Positions 1-5,470 of a stretch of 5,470 bases of DNA are shown here, one piece after another; the stretch's first letter is position 1; every line of letters begins with the position of its first letter. Below the pieces are notes generated by a model. It did not search any database. It was not told the origin of the DNA and saw only the letters and a list, made by a program, of their open reading frames with translations. The stretch comes from JBQTIM01 sp052388135 (GTDB taxonomy: Bacteria; Elusimicrobiota; Elusimicrobia; FEN-1173): contig JBQTIM010000010.1 of NCBI GenBank assembly GCA_052388135.1, positions 1-5,470 of the forward strand, read 5' to 3'. The translations under genes and the position numbers were made by a program.

Positions 1-205
1 ACCGCAGACGGCGCAGCACCTCCACCCCGTCCATGCCCGGCATCTCCAGATCCAATGTCACCAAGTCCGGTTTCCAGTCTTTAGCGGCCTTCAAGGCCGA
101 GGTGCCGTCCGTTTCCGTCCTCACTTCAAAATCCGCCTGCCGGCAAAAATCCGCCGCCAGATCCCCTAACACAGGGTCATCGTCCACCACAAGAATTTTT
201 TTCAC
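1..205 (-). CDS. Response regulator, receiver domain (partial, C-terminus beyond window)
   Basis: This is the first 68 residues of a two-component response regulator. The family is phosphorylated on an aspartate by a partner histidine kinase and changes the activity of an attached output domain or protein partner in the cytoplasm. The visible sequence begins KKILVVDDDP, giving the acidic pocket D8-D9-D10 at the end of strand beta-1. It continues to DLVTLDLEMPGMDG, where D52 is the expected phospho-acceptor, followed by the usual MPGMDG loop. The conserved Thr/Ser and Lys of the second half lie outside the window, as does any output domain, so a single-domain CheY-like protein and a DNA-binding regulator are both possible. 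I chose the GTG at 205-203 as start: it directly precedes KKILVVDD and follows a purine-rich AGGGGGAG ribosome-binding site, and no ATG lies in frame nearby. It is divergent from the DUF1428-lhr unit. No kinase gene is visible. Confidence 0.93.
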   Translation of the reverse strand, partial: MKKILVVDDDPVLGDLAADFCRQADFEVRTETDGTSALKAAKDWKPDLVTLDLEMPGMDGVEVLRRLR

Positions 206-222
206 GGCTCCCCCTATGGAAA

Positions 223-286
223 ATTCCTTTACTTGGAATCCTTGTCTTAATTATGCGGGAATGGCCTTAATTCCGCCTTATGGAAT
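223..286. repeat. Cluster of five GGAAT/ATTCC half-sites, mostly 12-bp phased
   Basis: The pentamer GGAAT or its complement ATTCC occurs at 223-227 (ATTCC), 235-239 (GGAAT), 258-262 (GGAAT), 270-274 (ATTCC) and 282-286 (GGAAT). Start-to-start distances are 12, 23, 12 and 12 bp. Three neighbouring pairs therefore form inverted repeats with exactly 7 bp between arms. The heptamer CTTAATT also repeats at 246-252 and 266-272. Regular spacing close to one helical turn in a divergent promoter region is typical of an array of protein-binding sites. The binding protein is unknown. Confidence 0.5.
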
Positions 287-314
287 TGTGTCTTTAAAGT
301 AAATTTACTGTAAA
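285..314 (-). promoter_or_regulatory. Candidate sigma70-type promoter for the response regulator
   Basis: Read on the minus strand, TTTACA (314-309, five of six matches to TTGACA) is followed after 18 bp by CACAAT (290-285, four of six matches to TATAAT). Transcription would start near 278 and leave a leader of about 70 nt before the GTG at 205. One GGAAT half-site (282-286) overlaps the proposed -10, and the GTAAA-type sites cover the -35. Both positions would suit repression. This is only a consensus match in A+T-rich DNA, where chance matches are common. CATAAT at 255-250 is another -10 candidate but lacks a credible -35. Confidence 0.3.
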
Positions 315-326
315 TAAATTGTTACA
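298..326. repeat. GTAAA-type inverted repeats with a 12-bp palindrome
   Basis: AGTAAATTTACT at 298-309 is a perfect palindrome. It runs directly into TGTAA (309-313), which pairs across 8 bp with TTACA (322-326) to form a second inverted repeat sharing one base with the first. In effect GTAAA-like half-sites occur four times in alternating orientation within 29 bp. The arrangement suggests an operator for a dimeric regulator or two adjacent dimers. A+T-rich sequence favours chance palindromes, so this is suggestive only. Confidence 0.4.
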
Positions 327-350
327 AATCCGCTCTGGACGATTAAAAGC

Positions 351-372
351 ATGCCTCTTCCCGAAGGGGCAT
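351..372. repeat. 22-bp dyad / hairpin upstream of the DUF1428 gene
   Basis: The left arm ATGCCTCTT (351-359) pairs with AAGGGGCAT (364-372) around the 4-base centre CCCG. The stem is nine base pairs with one T-G mismatch (wobble in RNA). It sits just upstream of the extended -10 element at 382-390, over the position a -35 element would occupy, which fits an operator dyad. On the minus strand the same hairpin is followed by GCTTTTAATC, so it could act as a weak intrinsic terminator against antisense transcription, but no minus-strand gene ends here. Confidence 0.4.
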
Positions 373-381
373 ACCGCCTTT

Positions 382-390
382 TGCTAGAAT
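382..390 (+). promoter_or_regulatory. Candidate extended -10 promoter for the DUF1428-lhr unit
   Basis: TGCTAGAAT combines the TGn extension (382-384) with TAGAAT (385-390), five of six matches to the sigma70 -10 consensus. No recognisable -35 lies 16-18 bp upstream, where the dyad at 351-372 is found. Extended -10 promoters can work without a good -35. Transcription would start near 397, giving a short leader of about 20 nt that contains the GGAGG ribosome-binding site at 406-410. Confidence 0.45.
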
Positions 391-417
391 GGAAGAATAC
401 GAAACGGAGGCGAAACC

Positions 418-768
418 ATGAGCTATGTAGACGGCTACGTCCTGCCTATCCCCAAGAAAAACCTGAAGGCTTACCGCCGCATGGCGGAGGCGGCGCGCAA
501 GGTTTGGATGAAGCACGGCGCTCTGGATTACAAAGAATGCGCCGGGGATGACCTGCGCACGAAGTTCGGCATGCCGTTCCCGCGCCTGCTGAAGCTCAAG
601 CCCGGCGAAACGGCCGTGTTCGCTTACATCGTCTTCAAGTCCCGCGCCCACCGCGACCGGGTGAACGCGAAGACCATGAAGGAGATGGAAAAAATGGGCG
701 GGCCGCAGGAGATGCCCTTCGACGTCAAAAGGATGGTTTACGGGGGGTTCAAAACCATCGTCGGTTGA
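418..768 (+). CDS. DUF1428 family protein (YbaA-like)
   Basis: This complete 116-residue cytoplasmic protein belongs to the DUF1428 family, which includes Escherichia coli YbaA. Family structures have a dimeric alpha/beta-barrel (ferredoxin-like) fold, and no biochemical function is established. Family hallmarks visible are MSYVDGYVLPIPK at the N-terminus, the GALDYKECAGDD segment (residues 34-45), KPGETAVFAYIVFKSRAHRDRVN (61-83; this is the central strand-helix unit), and the terminal MPFDVKRMVYGGF (99-111). Length is normal for the family, and no signal peptide or membrane segment is present. The ATG at 418 is supported by GGAGG at 406-410 with a 7-nt spacer and by the family-typical N-terminus. 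The stop lies 8 bp before the lhr start, indicating an operon. Identification of the family is firm; function is not known, and a catabolic or stress role would be a guess. Confidence 0.95.
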   Translation: MSYVDGYVLPIPKKNLKAYRRMAEAARKVWMKHGALDYKECAGDDLRTKFGMPFPRLLKLKPGETAVFAYIVFKSRAHRDRVNAKTMKEMEKMGGPQEMPFDVKRMVYGGFKTIVG

Positions 769-772
769 GAGG
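767..772 (+). promoter_or_regulatory. Ribosome-binding site of lhr, overlapping the DUF1428 stop codon
   Basis: GAGAGG at 767-772 lies 4 nt before the ATG at 777 and shares bases with the TGA stop at 766-768. This supports ATG 777 over the in-frame TTG at 765, which has no purine-rich site ahead of it. It also suggests that ribosomes finishing the DUF1428 gene can re-initiate on lhr. Confidence 0.7.
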
Positions 773-776
773 TCCT

Positions 777-3700
777 ATGCCTCAGACGCCCTTCCATCCG
801 GTCATCGAGAGCTGGTTCCTCGCCCGCTTCGGGGCGCCCACGGAGCCTCAGCGGCTGGGCTGGCCGGAAATCGCCGCCGGCCGCTCCACACTCATCGCCG
901 CGCCCACCGGCTCGGGCAAGACCCTGGCCGCCTTCCTGGCGGGCATAGACGGCCTTTTCCGCCGGGCGCTGGACGGCGCGCTGAGAGACGAGGTTCAGGT
1001 CGTCTACGTTTCCCCCCTCAAGGCCCTGAGCAACGACATCCACCGCAACCTCGATGTTCCCCTCCTGGAAATTCCCCTCGCGGCCGCGGCCCAGGGCTTC
1101 CTGACGCCCCCGCTGCGGGCCGCCGTGCGCACCGGCGACACGCCGGCCGGCGAGCGCGAGGCCATGATCAAGCGGCCGCCCCATATCCTGGTGACCACTC
1201 CGGAATCTCTTTATCTTCTGCTCACGGCGGAGCGCAGCCGGAAAATCCTGCGCACGGCGCGCACCGTCATCGTGGACGAAATCCACGCCCTGGCGCGGGA
1301 CAAGCGCGGCTCCCACCTGTCTCTATCCCTGGAGCGGCTGGAGGCGCTCTGCCCCGAGCCGCCGGTCCGCGTGGGTTTGTCGGCCACGCAGAAGCCCGTG
1401 GAGGAGATCGCGCGCTTCCTGGTGGGAACCCGGCGCGTGGACGCGGAGGGCCGCCCCGCCTGCCGCATCGTCGACACGGGCCACGCCCGGGAGCTGGACC
1501 TGGCTGTCGAGGTCCCTCCATCGGAATTGTCGGCGGTCTGCTCCAACGAGCAGTGGGCGCAGATTTACGGGCGCGTCACGGAGCTTATCACCTCGCACCG
1601 CAGCACGCTCGTTTTCGTCAACACCCGGCGGCTGGCCGAGCGCGTGGCCCACCAGCTGGCCGAGAGGCTGGGAGAAGACGCGGTGGCCAGCCACCATGGA
1701 AGTTTGTCCCGCCCCCTGCGCCTGTCCGCCGAGGAGCGTCTGAAATCGGGCAAGCTGAAGGCCGTGGTGGCCACGGCCAGCCTGGAGCTCGGCATCGACG
1801 TGGGCTTCATCGATCTGGTCTGCCAGATCGGCTCGCCGCGCTCCATCGCGACTGTCCTGCAAAGGGTCGGCCGATCGGGACACTCTTTGGGCGTGGTGCC
1901 GAAGGGCCGGATCTTCGCTTTGTCCCGCGACGAGCTTTTGGAATGTCTCGCGCTCCTGCGCGCCGTCCGCCGCGGCCGCTTGGACCGGGTGGAGATTCCC
2001 CGCGCGCCGTTGGACATCCTGGCCCAGCAGATCGTGGCCGCGGCCGCCGCCGAGGAGTGGGACGAGGACGACCTCTACGCCCTGGCCCGGGGCGCCTGGC
2101 CCTACCGGGACCTGTCCCGCGGGGGCTTCGACAAGATCATCGCCATGCTGAGCGACGGGCCGGCGCGCGGGCGCCGCGACGGCGCCCACCTGCACCGCGA
2201 CGCCCTGCACCGCCGGGTGAAGGCCCGGCGCGCGGCGCGGCTGGCCGCGCTGACGTCCGGCGGCGCCATCCCGGAAGCCGCCGATTACCGCGTGGTGACG
2301 GCGGAAGACGGTTCGCTCGTCGGCACCGTCAACGAAGATTTCGCCATCGAAAGTCTGGCCGGAGACGTTTTCCTTTTGGGCAACACGTCCTGGCGAATCC
2401 TGTCGGTGCGGGGCGGCGAGGTGACGGTGGCCGACGCCGGCGGCGCGCCCGCCACCATCCCCTTCTGGCTGGGAGAGGCTCCCGGCCGCACGCCCGAGCT
2501 CTCCTCGGAAATCTCCGAGCTCCGGGAGGAGCTGGACAAGCGATCGGAAGGCGGCGACGCCCCGGGCGCCGCCTGGCTCAAGAGCGAACCCGGCGCGGAC
2601 GATTGGCCGGCGCGGCAGGCCGCCCATTACGCGGCCGCTCAGAAAGCGGCCGTGGGTTTCGTCCCCACGCAAAAGAAGATTTTGTTCGAGCGCTTCTTCG
2701 ATGAGTCGGGCGGCATGCAGCTGGTCATCCACGCGCCCTTCGGCGCCCGCGTCAACCGGGCCTGGGGCTTGGCGCTCCGCAAGCGCTTCTGCCGCACCTT
2801 CGATTTCGAGCTGCAGGCCGCGGCCGACGACAACGGCGTTTCTCTTTCCATCGGCCCCCAGCACAGCTTCCCGCTGGAGCAGATGTTCACGCTGGTCAAG
2901 GCCCGCAACGCCGAGCCGGTCCTCGTCCAGGCGCTCTTGGCCGCGCCCATGTTCCAGGTCCGCTGGCGGTGGAACGCCACGCGGGCGCTCGCCGTTCTGC
3001 GCCACCGCGGCGGAAAAAAAGTCCCCCCGCCGCTCCAGCGCTTCAAAGCCGACGACCTCCTGTCCGCCGTTTTCCCCGCCCAGACGGCCTGCCAGGAAAA
3101 CCGTCCCGGCGACGTTCCCGTCCCCGATCATCCTCTGGTGGCGCAAACGGTTTACGACTGCCTGCACGAGGCCATGGACCTGGATCGCTGGCTGGCTCTG
3201 CTGGCCGACATCGAGGCCGGCCGGGTGGAGCTCGCGGCCCGGGACACCCGGGAGCCCTCTCCCTTCAGCCACGGGATCTTGAACGCCAACCCGTACGCCT
3301 TCCTCGACGACGCTCCCCTGGAGGAGCGCCGCGCCCGCGCCGTGGCCGTGCGCCGCTCTCTTCCCCTGGAGGAGCTGAGGGATTTGGCGCGGCTGGACCC
3401 GGAAGCCGTCGCCCGCGTGAAGGCCGAGGCCTGGCCCGTCGTGCGCGACGCGGAGGAACTCCACGACGCCCTGCTGTCCCTGGGCGTTCTGCCCGTCGAA
3501 GAAGGCGCGCCTTGGTCGGCTTGGTTTCAAGCGTTGTCCGCCGCCGGCCGGGCCGCGGAGGTCCGCGCGAAGGCGCCGGACGGCGGGCACGCCGCGTTCT
3601 GGACCGCCGCCGAGCGCCTGCCCCTTGTCCGGGCCGCTTACCCCGGCGCGGAAATTTCGCCGCCCATCGTCCTTCCGCCGGAGCTGGAAAAACAGCATGA

Positions 3701-5153
3701 GCCTTTGGAGGCCGCCGCGGCCTTGGTGCGCGGACGCATGGAATGCGCGGGACCCGTCGCGGAGGAAGAGCTGGCCCGCGCCCTGGCGCTCGCCCCGTCC
3801 TCGGTCCGCGGCGCTCTGGAGATGCTCGAAGCCGAGGGGTTCGTCCTCAGGGGCCGCTTCACCGCCGGCGCCGGGGATGTCGCCGCTCCGTCGGAAGCGC
3901 GCGAATGGTGCGAACGCCGGCTCCTGGCCCGCATCCACCGCCTGACGCTGGACGGGGCGCGACGAAAAATACAACCCGTTTCCCCGGAGGACTTTTGGCG
4001 GTTTCTCGCCGTCCACCAAGGCCTGGCGCCGGGCGCGCAGCGCGAAGGACCGGCGGGCCTGCGGGAAACCCTGGCGCAACTGCAAGGCTTCGAGGCCCCG
4101 GCGGCCGCCTGGGAGGCGGACCTTCTTTCCGGCCGCGTGAAAGAATACGATCCGGATTGGCTGGACGGCCTCTCGTTTTCCGGCGAGCTGGTGTGGGGCC
4201 GCCTCAACGCGCCGCGCCGGGCGGAGGAAGAAACGGCCCCCGTCTCCGGCGGCGGGCTGACCCGCGTGGTGCCCCTCTCCCTCGTCTTGCGCGAGGACCT
4301 TCCCTGGCTTTTGAAAACCGAGGGGCGCGGCGGCGGGGAGAATGGGGAAGAGCCGTCGCTCCGCGGCGACGCGCGGGACGTTCTCGACGCCGTCCATCGG
4401 AACGGAGCCGTTTTTTTCACGGACCTGCTGGCCATCACCGGTCTCATCCCTTCCCGGCTGGAGGACGCCCTGAGCGAGCTGGCCGCCCGCGGCTTGGTCA
4501 CCGCCGACGGCTTCGCCGCCGTCCGCGGCGTCCTTCGCGCGGCCCGCGCGTTTCCCGGCGCGCGCCGGCGCCCCCAGGGCGCCGCCTCCCGCGCCTACGC
4601 CCGGGGCGGCCGTTGGGCGCTGTTTCCCGGCCGCGTGCCCGCGGCGGACCCGGCGGAGCGCCTGCAAAAGTGGGCGCGCCTGCTCCTCCGGCGCTACGGG
4701 GTCATGTTCCGGGACTTGTTGGAAATGGAAGACGCCGCGCCGGCGTGGTGGGAGCTGGTTTCCGTCTACCGGCGCATGGAGGCGCGCGGCGAAATCCGGG
4801 GAGGGCGGTTCGTGGCCGGAACGGCGGGCGAGCAATACGCCTCGCCGGAAGCCGTGGACGCCCTGCGCCGGACGCGGGAAGTCGGGAACGGCGCGGAATG
4901 GGTGGTGGTCTCCGCCGCCGATCCCCTCAACGTAACGGGCGCCCTGGGCGCCGGACCGCGCGTGCCGGCCACGCGCGGAAACCGCATCTTGTTCCACGAC
5001 GGCCGCGCCGCGGCGTTTCTGGCCGGCGGAGAAATTCGTTTCCTGGAGGACTTCGGCCCGGCCGCCGGCGAAAACGTGGCCCGCCTCCTCCGCCTCACCG
5101 ACGTCCCGCGCCTGCGGGACGAACTCCTGAAAGAACTGCCCCGCCGCTCCTAG
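777..5153 (+). CDS. lhr: Lhr family ATP-dependent DNA helicase (long form)
   Basis: This complete 1458-residue Lhr (large helicase-related) protein is a superfamily 2 enzyme. Characterised members use ATP to translocate 3' to 5' on single-stranded DNA and unwind duplexes in DNA repair. RecA domain 1 carries PTEPQRLGWP (Q-like, 21-30), APTGSGKT (motif I, 42-49), SPLKAL (Ia, 79-84), RTGDTP (118-123), TTPESL (140-145), VDEIHAL (II, 166-172) and LSAT (III, 201-204). RecA domain 2 carries TLVFVNTRR (IV, 277-285), ATASLELGIDVG (V, 332-343) and QRVGRSGH (VI, 362-369). A winged-helix region and the Lhr-specific core follow, with RRAARLAALTSGGAIPEAADY (484-504) and ERFFDESGGMQLVIHAPFG (638-656) diagnostic. 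The region after about 855 matches the long-Lhr C-terminal extension, with AlkZ-like winged-helix character near YGVMFRDLLEMEDAAPAWWELV (1307-1328) and GEIRGGRFVAGTAGEQYASPEA (1338-1359). Length is close to E. coli Lhr (about 1540 aa). A Gly/Glu-rich linker lies at 1181-1194. No key helicase residue is missing. It is probably coupled to the DUF1428 gene upstream. Confidence 0.96.
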   Translation: MPQTPFHPVIESWFLARFGAPTEPQRLGWPEIAAGRSTLIAAPTGSGKTLAAFLAGIDGLFRRALDGALRDEVQVVYVSPLKALSNDIHRNLDVPLLEIPLAAAAQGFLTPPLRAAVRTGDTPAGEREAMIKRPPHILVTTPESLYLLLTAERSRKILRTARTVIVDEIHALARDKRGSHLSLSLERLEALCPEPPVRVGLSATQKPVEEIARFLVGTRRVDAEGRPACRIVDTGHARELDLAVEVPPSELSAVCSNEQWAQIYGRVTELITSHRSTLVFVNTRRLAERVAHQLAERLGEDAVASHHGSLSRPLRLSAEERLKSGKLKAVVATASLELGIDVGFIDLVCQIGSPRSIATVLQRVGRSGHSLGVVPKGRIFALSRDELLECLALLRAVRRGRLDRVEIPRAPLDILAQQIVAAAAAEEWDEDDLYALARGAWPYRDLSRGGFDKIIAMLSDGPARGRRDGAHLHRDALHRRVKARRAARLAALTSGGAIPEAADYRVVTAEDGSLVGTVNEDFAIESLAGDVFLLGNTSWRILSVRGGEVTVADAGGAPATIPFWLGEAPGRTPELSSEISELREELDKRSEGGDAPGAAWLKSEPGADDWPARQAAHYAAAQKAAVGFVPTQKKILFERFFDESGGMQLVIHAPFGARVNRAWGLALRKRFCRTFDFELQAAADDNGVSLSIGPQHSFPLEQMFTLVKARNAEPVLVQALLAAPMFQVRWRWNATRALAVLRHRGGKKVPPPLQRFKADDLLSAVFPAQTACQENRPGDVPVPDHPLVAQTVYDCLHEAMDLDRWLALLADIEAGRVELAARDTREPSPFSHGILNANPYAFLDDAPLEERRARAVAVRRSLPLEELRDLARLDPEAVARVKAEAWPVVRDAEELHDALLSLGVLPVEEGAPWSAWFQALSAAGRAAEVRAKAPDGGHAAFWTAAERLPLVRAAYPGAEISPPIVLPPELEKQHEPLEAAAALVRGRMECAGPVAEEELARALALAPSSVRGALEMLEAEGFVLRGRFTAGAGDVAAPSEAREWCERRLLARIHRLTLDGARRKIQPVSPEDFWRFLAVHQGLAPGAQREGPAGLRETLAQLQGFEAPAAAWEADLLSGRVKEYDPDWLDGLSFSGELVWGRLNAPRRAEEETAPVSGGGLTRVVPLSLVLREDLPWLLKTEGRGGGENGEEPSLRGDARDVLDAVHRNGAVFFTDLLAITGLIPSRLEDALSELAARGLVTADGFAAVRGVLRAARAFPGARRRPQGAASRAYARGGRWALFPGRVPAADPAERLQKWARLLLRRYGVMFRDLLEMEDAAPAWWELVSVYRRMEARGEIRGGRFVAGTAGEQYASPEAVDALRRTREVGNGAEWVVVSAADPLNVTGALGAGPRVPATRGNRILFHDGRAAAFLAGGEIRFLEDFGPAAGENVARLLRLTDVPRLRDELLKELPRRS

Positions 5154-5181
5154 CGGGTGGTAAACCAACCGGCGGCGCCGG
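5144..5181. terminator. Possible weak bidirectional terminator between convergent genes
   Basis: Two small GC-rich hairpins lie at the junction of lhr and the convergent AI-2E-type gene. CCGCT (5144-5148) pairs with AGCGG (5152-5156) around three bases and covers the lhr stop codon. CCGGC (5169-5173) pairs with GCCGG (5177-5181) around GGC. Neither is followed by a T-run on either strand, so a classical intrinsic terminator is not shown. Factor-dependent termination, or simple GC-rich chance pairing, is equally likely. Confidence 0.22.
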
Positions 5182-5187
5182 CGGCCT

Positions 5188-5470
5188 CTACACGATCCAA
5201 GGCCGCTTCGCCGCCTCCCACACGTCCCGAGAGGGCTCCCGAACACCTTCTTCGGCCAAATACCAAGTGGAGAAAATTTTTGAGGTTTCCTTCAGAACGC
5301 AGAGGATCGGCACCGCCAGGAGGAGGCCCCACGCCCCTCCCACCGCTCCGCCGCACAAGAGGGCGAAAATCACGGCCACCGGATGCAGATCCACCCCGCG
5401 CCTGAGGACCAAGGGCTCCAAAAACCAATTGTCCACGAATTGCACGACCGCGAACAAAGCCGCCACCTTC
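5188..5470 (-). CDS. AI-2E/PerM-family membrane protein (partial, C-terminal 93 residues)
   Basis: This is the C-terminal end of a multi-spanning inner-membrane protein of the AI-2E transporter family (formerly UPF0118; includes YdiK, PerM and TqsA). Members are usually 330-380 residues with seven or eight helices. Substrates vary: autoinducer-2 export is shown for TqsA, and some relatives act as sodium/proton antiporters, so the substrate here is unknown. The visible part reads AALFAVVQFVDNWFLEPLVL, then GVDLHPVAVIFALLCGGAVGG and AWGLLLAVPILCVLKE. This is the family's conserved last loop plus the final long membrane hairpin (Q-x-x-D-N, L-E-P, H-P and G-G motifs). A hydrophilic tail of about 30 residues ends in KRPWIV before the TAG at 5190-5188. 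The GTG at 5466-5464 is an internal valine, preceded in frame by Lys, so the gene runs off the window edge. It converges on lhr with a 34-bp gap and probably forms a separate transcription unit. Confidence 0.93.
   Translation of the reverse strand, partial: KVAALFAVVQFVDNWFLEPLVLRRGVDLHPVAVIFALLCGGAVGGAWGLLLAVPILCVLKETSKIFSTWYLAEEGVREPSRDVWEAAKRPWIV

Larger units (their letters stand above)
206..417. promoter_or_regulatory. A+T-rich divergent intergenic regulatory region
   Basis: About 210 bp separate the divergently transcribed response regulator and DUF1428 genes. The stretch is far more A+T-rich than the surrounding coding DNA, as expected for promoters. It carries three sets of short symmetric sequence. 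Five GGAAT/ATTCC pentamers lie at 223-286. GTAAA/TTTAC pentamers lie at 298-326 and include a perfect 12-bp palindrome. A 22-bp dyad lies at 351-372. Candidate promoters for both directions can be drawn and are listed separately. The regulator that binds here cannot be named from the sequence; the adjacent response regulator is one candidate if it has a DNA-binding output domain. Confidence 0.7.

Noticed and set aside
33..302. Plus-strand open frame of 89 codons across the response regulator and its upstream region
   Set aside because: It is antisense to a clear receiver domain, has no recognisable family, and no good ribosome-binding site.
306..328. LexA-like SOS box suggested by TACTGT...ACAAAT upstream of the lhr operon
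   Set aside because: The CTGT and ACA halves are about 12 bp apart rather than the 8 bp of a proteobacterial SOS box, and the downstream arm lacks the final G. It also lies roughly 70 bp upstream of the likely transcription start.
368..384. Sigma54-like GG...GC pair before the DUF1428 gene
   Set aside because: The GG at 368-369 and GC at 383-384 are separated by 13 bp. Sigma54 promoters need 10 bp, and no GG occurs at the correct distance.
343..651. Minus-strand open frame of 102 codons opposite the DUF1428 gene
   Set aside because: The plus strand encodes a well-conserved DUF1428 protein here, and the antisense product shows no family features.
765..767. TTG codon as an upstream start for lhr, overlapping the DUF1428 stop
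   Set aside because: It would add only four residues, has no ribosome-binding site ahead of it, and the ATG at 777 follows a good GAGAGG site.
1553..2704. Plus-strand 383-codon open frame in another frame inside lhr
   Set aside because: It is an Arg/Gly/Pro-rich out-of-frame translation of the conserved helicase core, typical of GC-rich DNA.
1323..5246. A 1307-codon open frame on the minus strand, antisense to lhr
   Set aside because: It lies opposite a fully conserved helicase whose GC-rich codon usage leaves few stop codons in the antisense frame. Its translation is a low-complexity Gly/Arg/Ala/Gln mixture with no recognisable domain, and it runs past the end of lhr into the unrelated AI-2E-family gene.
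5464..5466. GTG as the start of a small 92-residue membrane protein
   Set aside because: The frame stays open to the window edge, and the encoded sequence matches the C-terminal end of the AI-2E/PerM family, so this is an internal valine codon of a truncated gene.

Overview
The window is a GC-rich bacterial chromosomal segment. Coding DNA is strongly GC-biased at third codon positions, and one roughly 210-bp intergenic region is conspicuously A+T-rich. Gene order and protein families are ordinary for a Gram-negative-type bacterium. I cannot assign a phylum from the sequence alone. I see no rRNA, tRNA, CRISPR array, insertion sequence or phage gene.

Layout. (1) Positions 1-205, minus strand: the N-terminal 68 residues of a response regulator (CheY-type receiver domain), cut by the window edge. 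(2) Positions 206-417: an A+T-rich divergent intergenic region with an unusual density of short inverted repeats. These are five GGAAT half-sites, a cluster of GTAAA half-sites that includes a perfect 12-bp palindrome, and a 22-bp dyad just upstream of an extended -10 element. (3) Positions 418-768, plus strand: a complete 116-aa DUF1428 (YbaA-like) protein. (4) Positions 777-5153, plus strand: a complete 1458-aa Lhr-family superfamily 2 DNA helicase, which fills 80 percent of the window. It has all helicase motifs, the Lhr-specific core and a long C-terminal extension. (5) Positions 5154-5187: a short convergent gap with GC-rich hairpins. (6) Positions 5188-5470, minus strand: the C-terminal 93 residues of an AI-2E/PerM-family membrane protein, cut by the window edge.

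The DUF1428 gene and lhr are 8 bp apart. The lhr ribosome-binding site overlaps the upstream stop codon, so the two are very likely co-transcribed and probably translationally coupled. Lhr is a DNA-repair helicase; the role of DUF1428 proteins is unknown, and the pairing is the main contextual clue here. The response regulator is transcribed divergently, so the repeat-rich region could control one or both units. I found no convincing sign of a new multi-gene defence or mobile system. The most worthwhile leads are the repeated operator-like sites at 223-326 and the DUF1428-lhr linkage.
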